This document shows, piece after piece, positions 11,185 to 21,067 of a stretch of 64,000 bases of DNA (position 1 is the first letter of the stretch; every line of letters begins with the position of its first letter). Both the position numbers and the translations under genes were made by a program. Where the stretch lies: the NCBI RefSeq assembly GCF_029962835.1, contig NC_080582.1, positions 76,008,177 through 76,072,176 of the forward strand, written 5' to 3'. Source of the stretch: Magnolia sinica. Taxonomy: Eukaryota; Streptophyta; Magnoliopsida; Magnoliales; Magnoliaceae. The notes beneath the pieces are model-generated. The model worked only from the letters and a program-made list of their open reading frames with translations. It had not been told where the DNA came from and ran no database searches.

Positions 11185-11572
11185 AGTACGGGATGGGTGG
11201 TAAGGCATCCACACATGGAGATGTTTACAGTTATGGGATCCTTCTTCTGGAAATGCTCAACAGAAAGCGGCCAACTGATGACATGTTTAATGATAATTTC
11301 AGCCTTCTTCTCTTTGCAAAATCAGCTTTTCCCAAGTAATGGAGATTATAGATCCAAGACTTCTCTTGGAAGATGCTGAAGCTATTCAAGGTAGTGAAAA
11401 TCATAACAATTTGAGAAATAGAATGCATGATTGCTTGGTTTCATTGGTCAGAATTGGTGTATCATGTGCTGCGGAGTCACCAAGGGAACGAATGGAGATG
11501 AAAGACGTTGTCATGGAAATGCATGCAATTAGAGACTCATATCTCCAGATTGGGATTCACCGTCAGAGATAA
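11185..11572 (+). pseudogene. Receptor kinase exon 2, frameshifted (kinase C-lobe end)
   Basis: Exon 2 begins at 11185 after TTGTAG and restores the E of EYG. The in-frame part gives [20 protein letters not shown], then RKRPTDDMF and [10 protein letters not shown], and stops at TAA 11337-11339, giving a predicted product of about 948 residues. The remaining family sequence resumes in another frame from 11339: MEIIDPRLLLEDAEA, then LVRIGVSCAAESPRERMEMK, then stop at 11570-11572. The register change fits loss of 1 or 4 bases around 11333-11337. The truncation removes the last kinase helices (subdomain XI), which relatives need for a folded kinase. Unless the assembly has an error here, the locus is likely a recent pseudogene, because the rest is undamaged. 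An AATAAA-like string lies near 11660. Confidence 0.8.
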
Positions 11573-11735
11573 ATCAGGCCTCTACTGTTGTGAAGTATCT
11601 TCTTACCTAATTAAATACTGAGTTTATATTAGTAGTTACATTGAGGAAGATTCTAATATAAAATAAAACTGCATTGAATTTTTCTCAAGAAAAGCTTTAG
11701 ATATATGTAATCAGTTATAATAGTGTGGCTTTTTT

Positions 11736-11768
<33 letters not shown>

Positions 11769-11849
11769 GAGCCCATCTGAGTACTGGATGCACATGCTTT
11801 TCCTGTTATCAATATAATTATAGGTGGGAAAATAAAAATAAAAATTAAT
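11573..11849. other. 3' flank of receptor kinase with polypyrimidine tract
   Basis: Contains probable 3' UTR and a TTTTC-repeat tract at about 11730-11769. No gene is seen. Confidence 0.4.
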
Positions 11850-11856
11850 AGTGTGA

Positions 11857-12373
11857 CTGGGATGATTTTGGGTGGATTGCTAGCTGGTGTTGCAGGTCAA
11901 TTGTTGCCAGGAAGATGCATGTGTATGCTACAGTGCTAATGCTGTCTGTGAATGGGGTCTGTTATTCATGCTAGATTGTGAATGTTAGCGATGGGATTTA
12001 AATGCATGTAGCACGTGGGTTGAAGGTGTTTAGGGATGGTGCAGGCTATTTGATGTTTGTGAGTGGGGGTCTATTATTAGGTTAGGAGTTGCTTGCCTTG
12101 CGTAGATTGCATTTGGAGGCCCTGTGCCCCTTTCTCTCTACTTCTTCTTGTTTTTCTTTGTAGCTGGATCCTTTTATGGGCTGTGTATCTTGTTGGGCCT
12201 GCTGTTTTCTTTCTTCACCTCAATGCTATGTGTTTTTATATAATGAGTGAGGCCCTTTGATTTTTGTAGTGTCCACTCCATTGGTTGTAAAGCCATTTTT
12301 TAATCAAGTGAAGTTATAAATGGTGTGCTCCCACCTTTGTGGGGAAAGAAGAAGAAGAAGAAAAGAAAAGGGA
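11857..12373 (+). mobile_element. Possible 3'-truncated retroposon (LINE-like or processed insert)
   Basis: A 517-bp stretch is bracketed by the 7-bp direct repeat AGTGTGA (11850-11856 and 12374-12380) and ends in an A/G-rich tail (AAAGAAGAAGAAGAAGAAAAG). These are marks of target-primed insertion. The body is T/G-rich with no readable frame. The source family is not identified. Confidence 0.35.
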
Positions 12374-14629
12374 AGTGTGATTAATTGTACTGGTTTTGTA
12401 CCCTATTTTTCAAAATTCCAGGGAAAGTGAATAAGGAAGTGACATGTGGCATTGTATGAGAAATAGGAAATGGAAAAAAAGATCTTCAAAGATCTGCAAC
12501 ACTTTTTATGGGCTTACAACCAAGGTAAGTCTAATTTTATATGTCAATAGGTGGTCGGCAAGATGTTCCGGTCGACATATAAGAAGGAAGTCAAGCTATT
12601 TAAGACAAAAAGGCAATGAGGAGAACCAAAACAAAACCTTAGCTAATAAAGGTAAAGCAAGTGGCCAAGAGGCGTGAGAAAGAGGAATAGTGAAAAAGAA
12701 TAAACATAACAAGAAAAAGGATCTAAAGAGATATTCAAGAGAAGAACGTAATTTAAATAAATAAATAAATAAACAAAAACAGATCTAGAAAGACTTTGTG
12801 GCTACTGTAACCATTGCGGTAACGAAAGAAGGATCTAAAAGAGTACTATGCAACATAGCTCTATAAATAACAGAATAATAGAAGGATGCGACGAAAGAAC
12901 ATCATCAAACAATCCAACAAATTAACAACCCAACAAACAAATTTATCTATCAATTTATTTCATTTCAGCATATCCTAGCTAGGAGTAGCAGTAATCCAAA
13001 GTTATATTCTTTAATTGGAAATCGAGTCTACACTCATACAATAGATTTGTTCTCTATCAAATATCAAGCAGTTCTTTCAAGAGACGCATTCTTGCAGTCG
13101 CTCTCAGTGACCGATTGTAATTTTTTTGCCTTTCGTTTAATTTACACTATTATTCTAAAAGTCTTTTCTTTTGGAAAGCACATAGTAACCCACCTTTAGA
13201 GGAACAACTCCACCCTCTGATTATCGCCTGATCATTATAAACTTTTACAGGTGGCTGAGCAAGCAACTGATCTTCTCATATTTTGGTCATATACGTTCAT
13301 AACAGACATATCTGCTTATTTTGGCACTTAGAGTCAAAGTTAATCAGTGTAAATCAAGTCATTGTATCAATTCTAACATGCCCACATAATTAAAAATAAA
13401 TCGAGAACCGGTATTTTTTAGCATATGCTCGGTGGGACCACAAACTGCTTGGTTGTTAGAAATATTCATTGTACACCAGTCAACCAACAATTTTGGCAAG
13501 AGCCAACATTTTTTAGCATACTGGGACTACAAATTACTTGATTGTTATAACATTTGGTTGATGCAAGTATATTTGCGTGTGCAGTAATCGTTCAGAATCA
13601 TGAGCTGGAGAGGTGGTCATAATATTATAACAGTCGTAATTGTTGTGGCTAACAAGCCTCATACCCATGAGGAAGAGGTGCAAGTCCAACAAGTGTCTGA
13701 GCAATGAGATCCACCACCTACTTTGGTGTTGTTTCCATTAAATCAGACAGACCATCGACATCCCAGGTTGAACCTCTTGAGATTATGTTAGGTAGGGTGG
13801 TTGATATGTAAAGGGAGATTCGGCATATCGCAAAATTATCACAAGTTTAGGCTGAACAATTGTGAGTTTAGGCTAAACCATCACAAATTCAGGCCGAGGT
13901 CTTCAACAGGTGGATAACCGGCCACAGCGAGAGCATAAATCAGTTGGTGGCTTTGTTTGTTAATAGCGCATTTAGTGCACCTCAGCAACAGGCCAATGCA
14001 AGTTATGTTGAAAATCAGGCACCTATACCACCAGTTCAGCCAATGCCATAGACACTTCCATTACAACGAAACATATCACCTGTTCTAATCCCTGGTATGA
14101 TATCGGATGTGCGAAATCCATCGATACCGATAGATTTCAAACATTCTTAACGTATTTCTATTCACGATATATGAAATTCACCACCACCGATAGATTTCAG
14201 ACGTCCTGAGCATGAAAATAGGAATGTTGTTCATAAGGCCAAGAATCAAGGGATGCCTAGGGGTACCCTTTGCCCAAGAATCAATCGTGTAATGAATAAC
14301 ACTATCAAGATGGTCCTTAAGTACCTCCAGTTGCTCCACAACAATATTTGGACTGTAACTAAATTGTGAAACTAGTTTAGGATGTAGCATGACAAGTTCA
14401 CGGCCAAATTACTACTCTAATTTATCATAAACCATATTCTGATTGGATCGAGTGACAATATCCGTTATCGAGGAACTATTGACTTAAATTTACATTATTT
14501 ATAAGTGATACAGGTCAATTGACCGTAGAACATATAGTCAATTCACTATACAATGTAGAGAATTGGCCAATAACGAGTATTACAAATTACAACTATTAGG
14601 TCATTCACTCACTGTATCTTTTACTTGGT

Positions 14630-15000
14630 ATTCCAATTTGGTACAAAATTCCATAGAAAACTGGTAAGAGATGAAAGAAAAAATTCATGCTTAATTTTTT
14701 TATAAGGACAGAGAAATTTTCATGGCCGATCTTGCTCGTTTTCGGCAGTTGCCTGGGGAATCGGTCAAAAATTATATTGCTCAATTTGAAAGATCAAAAA
14801 GTCAATGTAAGGTAGTTGCGATCGAGGCAGAATTTATCTAGTTGGCTCAAGATGGGTTGAAATTTAAATTTTGAAAGAAATTTATTGCACACATATCTTT
14901 ACGATTTAACCAGGAAAGTGTCTCAATATGAAGTTCTACTTCAAGAATCAATGAGGCAAAAGAATTCATCGGTAGGGACATTATTATGACCCTAATTATA
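14630..15000 (+). pseudogene. Ty3/gypsy gag fragment (broken)
   Basis: Frame fragments read EMKEKIHA, FFYKDREIFMADLARFRQLP, GESVKNYIAQFERSKSQC and, in another frame, LTRKVSQYEVLLQE. These are hallmarks of the retrotransposon gag domain of plant Ty3/gypsy elements (the MADLARxRQxPGES stretch is distinctive). At least one in-frame stop (within EFI*LAQDGL) and frame changes show it is dead. Confidence 0.75.
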
Positions 15001-15040
15001 ATGTTGCAGTGGCTGAAATAGTGGTTAAATAGTCATTCAC

Positions 15041-15400
15041 ATGTTCATCTTTGGTTACAACAGAGACAGTGGTAGTTCTAATCAGAAAGTTCAAATATCT
15101 TTCACCTTTGATATTTCAAGTGTTGATGAAATCTTTGATATTATGTTAATTGCTAAATTTATCAAAGTCTCGGTTAATTATAAGATTCCGACAACCGAAG
15201 AATTAAAGAAAATTAATTATTATAAATTGCATGGAACTCAATCCCATTATACTAACAAATATATTATTTTTCAATAATGTTATTGAAGATAATATTGATA
15301 AAAGGTTGTTGAAATTCCCTAAAAAATAAAAGGAACCAATGTTTATCAATACCGATCCATATTCTCATCCAACGTAGAGATAAATATGGCCACATCAATC
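15041..15400 (+). pseudogene. Ty3/gypsy gag C-terminal region (broken)
   Basis: An open stretch to 15277 includes IPTTEELKKINYYKLHGTQS and HYTNKYIIF, resembling the KxYCKWHNSxxHSTNxCxxF region that follows gag in related elements. The conserved Cys positions are lost (YYKLH for YCKWH). The next frame carries KFP and a TDP motif to about 15,370. Frameshifts are present. Confidence 0.55.
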
Positions 15401-15447
15401 CACAAAGGCTAGTTCAGTCATGACAGAATATTGATCTTGGAGTTTAG

Positions 15448-15970
15448 ATGAATCAGTCCAAGGAACAAAATTGCTTAAGGGGCATGAAGCCTAAAACAAC
15501 GGATGACCAGACTGAAATAAAATATCAACACTTTATGAGAAGTGTGAACAACCAATTCGGTCAAGTGAAAAATCATATTGACCGACATACTCACAAAGGC
15601 AATCGACCAATTAAAATTATGGGGAGAGAAATATTTTTGACACTCAGAAGGACAAACATGTCAACAACTACTCTCGAACTTTTCAAGGGCTAAGAATGGT
15701 TAAACCTTAACCTAGTCAAGAAGGTGCTTGGAAAAGGCTAAGTCGTTAAAATTTTCTAGTGATGCCTGAGGAGATAACTCCTACTCAAAAGCGTCGTTGG
15801 CAAAGACAATAAGCAGTCAAGAGAAGGTAGTTAACTGATGCTTTGGATCAATTCTAGCACTATCAGCCAAATCGACCAAGGATAGTAATGCCAAAAGGAA
15901 AACAACAAATAGTGGCAGATATGAAAGAATCGACCAAATTTTATATGAATTATGACTCGATGGAAGATCA
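15448..15970 (+). pseudogene. Gypsy gag-pol junction debris
   Basis: An 81-codon open stretch (15448-15693) is followed by stop-broken sequence. Both have the composition and position of the poorly conserved linker after gag. I recognise no protease or reverse transcriptase motif. The stretch is cut off by the LTR insertion at 15,976. Confidence 0.35.
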
Positions 15971-15975
15971 GTAAG

Positions 15976-17880
15976 TGTTATGGTTTCTAGCTCTTATGAT
16001 TGTTAAATTTTGTAGTGTCAAAACATCTTGGAATCTGTGTCTTATGTATCTTGGAATCTGTGTCTTGTGTAGCACATCAATATATTCAAGACAGTGCAAG
16101 GACAGTGGTCTTTACTTCAAGATCTTCAAATGCAAGATTACTTGTTCATGTTCAAGTACAACATCAAGTGTGAATTCAAGCTTTCAAGCTTCAAAAGTTC
16201 AAGTTTTTCAAGACTTCGTACAAGTTAAGAAAAAGTTTCTATACTTTGGTCCTCAAGCTTAAGCTTCAGAAGTCTCGAGTTCAAGCTTCTACGAATGACA
16301 AGATCTCAAGCGTCGTGAACTTCAAAGAACATCTATGAATCGAAGGAAAAGAAGTTTCAATGTTCATACATCATGTATAAGGTATGAATGACCCTAGATT
16401 GACCATAGGGTAGATCATTTTGTATATATAATTTAAATTGAGTCACTTTATAAGTGCATTAAATGTTTCTCGACTAGTCTTAGACTTTGTTTGACTAGTC
16501 CTAGCACTAACTCGACCAGTCCAAGAATTCCTAGACCAGTCCTAAGGTTGTTACTGATTTTCAAAAAATTTTGTTAAAGCCTCGACCAGTCGTGGAGATT
16601 GCTCGACCAGTCGTGTGAACAGTGCTCGACCAGTCCTGCAGCCTAACTCAAAGTCCTGCAACTAAATATGGTTCCACATGACCAGTCCTGGATAGGACTT
16701 GACCAGTCATGGAGGTCACTCGACCGGTCGAGCAGAGCCTATGACCAGTTGTGGAACGGCTTTATCCTATCGCGCTTAAAATTTCAAAAATCTGTTGGTC
16801 CTACGACCAGTCGTGGAAATTCTGAATGCGATTTCTTCAACTATGAATAGTGCATGAATTTCAGAGTTTCATATTCAATTCAAGTTAAATCAATACGCCA
16901 CTCTGAAAGATAAGTTAGTGATATTCTTAAGCTATCTAGTACTCATTTTATATTCCCTTTAGTTAGCTTTCTTTGTATTTGATTTTGTATTCTGCATTCC
17001 AATTATATTTGAAAGAGGGATTGAAGTATTCTCATTCCTTGGAATCAAAATCAAATCAAGCTAGCCCAAGGTGCTTTAAATCTAAAATTTATCTAGACCT
17101 TAGAACCATTTCATAAGTGAGTGTAGACATTGAACTTCTACTCCGATTTGGTTCTTTCGGGCTGCATCTAAAGGAGAATATCCAGGTATTTTACATTATT
17201 GTAAATTTCTATCTTTTGGTTTCATTGAGATTGTACTAGAAAAATTCCTCTATTTTGGTTTGTCTGAGGTGATCCACAAAACTTAGAATGTGGGGTTTTT
17301 TAAATTATGTAAGCCCATTTGAAAGACACAATTGTGAGGGTTTTAGGTGAACCTTGAAAAACCTATTTTCATAGTGATCACTAATATCCACTGCGTGAGG
17401 ATATTAGGAGTGAGTAGTTGTGTGGCTGTTTTTCTAAACAGTTGGTGTACACACAATCGAGCCACTATAATTTCTAGTCTTGTGGAATGATTGTTTATTT
17501 CTTTTTTGTGGATGATTGTAATTTCTCTTTTTGCATTTGTGGAGAATGTTGTAATTTCTTTTATGCAAGTGTGGGAATGCTATAATAGCTTAGATTTCTT
17601 TCCTTGCTATTTATTTCTTTATTCCTCTGTATCAGTTGGAGTTTTTGATATACAGACCTTTCTAGGAATCAGGTTGTCTTACCAAAAACCTTTGGTTTTT
17701 GGTGTAAGGTTGTCTTTAGAACAACATCTGTATCAATTTCTCAATACTTGTTCATTTGAGGTTGTATTTATTTTCAGCATTATGAGATTGTTTATTGTTA
17801 TCAGTATTTGTATTTGTTTAAATTCCACTGTTAATTTTAAATTTGACATGGTCCTATTCACCCCCCCCCCCCCGACTTAA
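15976..17880 (+). mobile_element. Sirevirus-like (Ty1/copia) solo LTR, about 1.9 kb
   Basis: Starts TGTTATGG at 15976. It carries a cluster of CGACCAGTC repeats (about 16,480-16,810), a 'gttggtgtacacacaatcgag' passage near 17,440, and a late pyrimidine tract with C13 at 17,861-17,873. This layout matches LTRs of Maximus/SIRE-type copia elements as I know them. No internal region or second LTR follows, so it is probably a solo LTR. The exact 3' end and the target duplication were not found. A 129-codon frame at 17,491-17,880 inside it is considered chance. Confidence 0.55.
16480..16812 (+). repeat. CGACCAGTC short-repeat cluster
   Basis: About a dozen copies of (T)CGACCAGTC(C/G)T(G) or one-base variants are scattered at 17-50-bp intervals. 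The motif is partly palindromic with CGACTGGTCG-like forms. Spacing is irregular and the spacers are degenerate, so this is neither a CRISPR nor a strict satellite. It lies in the LTR U3/R region. Confidence 0.7.
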
Positions 17881-17955
17881 TAGCTCTGCCTTTCAAGAAC
17901 GCACTCCTCTAGCCAGTTTATTAAGGGTGCTATTTTTGCAGATGTACTGCTTGAT

Positions 17956-18812
17956 GATCTTCTAATTGAAGAATTACTCGCTAAGGCAAGGGAGTTAGAA
18001 TCTTTTTCTACATAGAAAGAGAGAGAATGGAACCTACCTTTGAATTCAATATTTAATCGAATTTAGAAATACTAAGGGGGCAATGTTCAAATTCGGTCAT
18101 ACAGTTTGGCTCACTGCCACCGATTACATTGGATTGTAATATAGTGTTGACTCTGTCATTAAGTTTTTAGGAGAAACTGTTTCAACCAAGCACAACGAAA
18201 GTATATGTAGAAGAGCTATGCCCATCAATTATTATATAACATGGATCTTCTAATTGAAGAATTACTCGCTAAGGCAAGGGAGTTAGAATCTTTTTCTACA
18301 TAGAACGAGAAAGAATGGAACCTACCTTTGAATTCAATATTTAATCGAATTTAGAAATACTAAGGGGGCAGTGTTTGAATTCGGTTATACAGTTTGGCTC
18401 ACTGCCACCGATTACATTGGATTGTAATATAGTGTTGACTCTGCCATTAAGTTTTTATGAGAAACTGTTTCAACCAAACACAACGATAGCATATGTAGGA
18501 GAGCTAGGCCCATCAATTATTAGATCTTCTAATTGAAGAGTTACTCGCTAAGGCAAGGGAGTTAGAATCTTTTTCTATACAGAAAGAGAGAGAATGGAAC
18601 CTACCTTTGAATTCAATATTTAATCGAATTTAGAAATACTAAGGGGGCAGTGTTCGAATTCGGTTATATAGTTTGGCTCACTGCCACCGATTACATTGGA
18701 TTGTAATATAGTGTTGACTCTGCCATTAAGTTTTTAAGAGAAACTGTTTCAACCAAGTACAATGAAAGTATATGTGGAAGAGCTAGGCCCGTCAATTATT
18801 ATATAACATGGA
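17956..18812 (+). repeat. Three-copy direct tandem repeat, about 285-bp unit
   Basis: Units start GATCTTCTAATTGAAGA at 17956, 18244 and 18525 (spacing 288 and 281 bp). The copies are near-identical by eye. Each unit has the end of a reading frame, a purine run AAGGGGGCA followed by GTGTT (polypurine tract and LTR start?), then 'gttggattgtaatatagtgttgac'-like sequence. This suggests triplication of a pol-end/PPT/LTR-start segment of the surrounding gypsy element. Confidence 0.85.
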
Positions 18813-19123
18813 TCCTTCGACTTCGAGGAAGAATCCAGAAAGGTGCCGACCAGAATGGTCGAGCTAGTCCCTTTCTGAAGAAATCATTATTGAAAAGTCG
18901 GCTCTTATAATGACCTAACATTTAAAGTTGTTGTATATTTATATTCATTTAGAAGGATGTCCAATCACTTAGGTTCTGGTCGACCTAGAGTTGTTGTTAA
19001 CATTCTATCGGCCAGAATAATAACTAAACTTAGAAAGACTAAAGATGACCTTATCCAGACCAAGGTCACAATAGTAATTTTACTGGAGGAATAACACAAA
19101 TACATGGTGTTTTACTAATCGAA

Positions 19124-19760
19124 TTAATAGTGGGAACTAAAAGCATTTATGGAACATGCAATACATTGGCTAAAGTAATAGTTTTCCCCGATGTAAACAT
19201 AAGTTTCACCTTTCCACAACTTGCATCGTTCGCATAATCGCATTTCTAATCTGGACTTTTCTACTGGGAGAGACCTCTTCATAGAATTTGAACCATCAAC
19301 ATTCGAAGCACACGTGTGTGTTAGCACCCATGTCAATCCATCAGCCATCACACAGTTCCACATAAATAGTATTAATCTCCTTAACCATTGCCACAATTTG
19401 AGGTTCTTCAATCACATTTATGATCAAGTTTGCTTGAGGTGCAAGTGTTGCTTTCTTTTTATGATTCCTACACTCTCTTGCAAAATGATCTGGTTTGCCA
19501 CATACATAGCAACCAATAAATATTTCTTAATTTCCTCCATATTTCTTATTATTGTTGTTATTATTGTTATTATACTTGGGCTTAGACTTCTTTTTAAATT
19601 GATCGGTTTGGTTCGATTTCATGTTGGAGGGTTTCTCCTTCGCACCCTTCATTTTTATCATGAAGTCCGCTTGTTCTTCAATACACAGACTCAGGTTCAT
19701 GAGGTAGAAGAACATTTTCTACCTCCAACGTTTGTAATGTTATCCATAATATAGCACATT
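19124..19760 (-). pseudogene. Ty1/copia gag-protease fragment
   Basis: On the minus strand this reads GCYVCGKPDHFARECRNH, a CX2CX4HX4C zinc knuckle. Then come IEEPQIVAMVKEIN and WIDMGANTHVCFE, the copia protease active-site region (normally D-S/T-G-A, here D-M-G-A). A run of about eight Asn codons precedes the knuckle, encoded by a TTATTG microsatellite (about 19,545-19,575). A stop lies just before WIDMGA and frames shift later. It is not part of the gypsy element, which lies on the other strand. No LTRs were found for it. Confidence 0.75.
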
Positions 19761-20020
19761 ACCTTAAAAACATGCCATGAAGATACTATGTAAACACATT
19801 TTCCTCCTCATTCATATCTCACAGGGGACAAAAGTTTTACCTTTAAAAACCAAACCACTAACTCAAATTACAAAAGCTTTTGTACTACAGTATAGATGTT
19901 TTACAAAGGCGCCAGCGCCACGATAGTGGGAAAGACCTATTAGATGACAGGTTGGCTTACTTCCGGCAATGCCTGTGAAATTGCCTTGTTTTTATCCGGA
20001 GATATAAACATCATGGACCA
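19761..20020. other. Unassigned spacer
   Basis: No gene or repeat is recognised between the copia remnant and the HCT-like duplicate. Confidence 0.3.
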
Positions 20021-20416
20021 CCTGCTGGAAGGAGCAGATCTCTCACGTGTGCCATCTTGCCACGTCAGCATGGATGCGTGCTTGGGGTGAGCAGCCTTCC
20101 GCAAGTGTAGCTCAAGCCCATGAGCCTTCAGCCTCAGCCCAAAGCATACTAAACAAGGGCCAGACCTTTGGCCAGCCCGGCCCACTGAGGACACCAGCCC
20201 AGGATGTAAATCACCTCACCATGATCGTTCATTTTTTCCTTGATCTTAATCACAGGTAACATATTTCAAAATGCAGAGACGTGCCACTTGGCGTGGGCAT
20301 GGAGCACCACTTGGCTGTCGGCAGCTCGGGCCCAGATTTCGCCAACTGTCCGATGTGGCCCACGGGCTCAATCTCACCGTCGCTACCTTCATGGACCCAA
20401 CCCTCTTGCTAGGCCC
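20021..20416 (+). pseudogene. HCT pseudogene fragment: end of intron 1 and start of exon 2
   Basis: The segment aligns base for base (with substitutions and small indels) to 44,924-45,316, the last ~235 bp of the HCT intron plus the first ~160 bp of exon 2. The splice acceptor CACAG/GTAACATATTTCAAA is retained at about 20,250. Damage: one extra A after TTCAAA shifts the frame. In the shifted frame the catalytic HXXXD reads HHLAV, so the Asp is lost. A 4-base loss follows near the CCGATGTGGCCC block. Homology ends at about 20,416, and a hAT MITE is inserted 18 bp further on. No exon 1 copy is seen nearby. It is a truncated duplicate, not a gene. Confidence 0.85.
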
Positions 20417-20434
20417 TCTCTCACCTCTGTTTAC

Positions 20435-21059
20435 TAGGGCTGAAAGTCCGGCGGGTTGGGTTGGGTTGGGTTGGGTTGGTGCTCAATCCTAGCCCAACCC
20501 AAGGCTCCTATACCTCATTCGGGTTGGGATTTCTCAACCCAAGCCCAACCCAAGCAGGTTCGGTCAGGTTGATCGGGTGGATATATGCTAATATTTTCAT
20601 GATTGCATTGGTTTATTTTTTATATCTATAATTTTATTAATTATACATGTAGTTATTTATCATAAAGAACTTCATTTTTTCTAAACAAACAAATTAAAAT
20701 ATAGGACAACTACTCATTTAAAAGGCGCAATTTAATTGGGAAAGAGAAATTCAGCATATTTTGTTGGCTTGAGTCATCCAAAATGATGTAGACCAATGAG
20801 ACCCAACAACACCAGAATTTCATGTCTTCAACACAAATGATCTACACTCAATTATAATTTATAAGTGACTTATATATTGATCGGGTTCGTGTTGAGTCGG
20901 GCAACCGAAGACCCTAACCTGAGCTCGATCCAAGTTTTATCGGGTTGATGTTTGTATAGCCCAAGCTTGAGACCGGACTCGATTCATCCTGCCCAAACCC
21001 AACCCAATGTCAGGTCTATCACGAGCCGGTCGGTTGAACCCGCCCAACTTTCAGCCCTG
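20435..21059. mobile_element. hAT-type MITE (625 bp) with perfect 8-bp target duplication
   Basis: The terminal inverted repeat is TAGGGCTGAAAGT (left) / ACTTTCAGCCCTG (right). It is flanked by CTGTTTAC at 20427-20434 and again at 21060-21067. An 8-bp duplication and a CAGGG-like end are typical of hAT elements. Subterminal GGGTTGGGTT repeats (20,450-20,480) and CCAACCC repeats on the other side extend the fold. There is no transposase, so it is non-autonomous. Confidence 0.88.
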
Positions 21060-21067
21060 CTGTTTAC

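Larger units (their letters stand above)
12540..19080 (+). mobile_element. Degenerate Ty3/gypsy retrotransposon with nested insertions
   Basis: A decayed plus-strand gypsy element. An LTR/leader-like region lies at about 12,540-13,420, with a motif CTCGGTGGGACCACAAACTG near 13,427 where a leader is expected. Gag remnants are at 14,630-15,400 and more gag/pol-like debris at 15,448-15,970. A polypurine-like AAGGGGGCA recurs three times in the tandem repeat at 17,956-18,812. The 3' sequence continues to about 19,080. A Sirevirus-like LTR interrupts the element at 15,976. Neither terminus is defined with certainty, and reading frames are heavily interrupted. Confidence 0.55.

Noticed and set aside
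16480-16812. CRISPR-like array (repeated CGACCAGTC)
   Set aside because: Spacing is irregular, repeats are only ~9-10 bp, the host is a plant, and the cluster lies inside an LTR.
17491-17880. 129-codon plus-strand frame with hydrophobic segments
   Set aside because: It lies fully in a T-rich LTR, ends in a homopolymer C tract coding Pro, and resembles no protein.
20450-20482. Telomere-like GGGTTGGGTT repeat
   Set aside because: The unit is GGGTT, not TTTAGGG, and it is mirrored by CCAACCC on the other side of a hAT MITE, so it is subterminal repeat.
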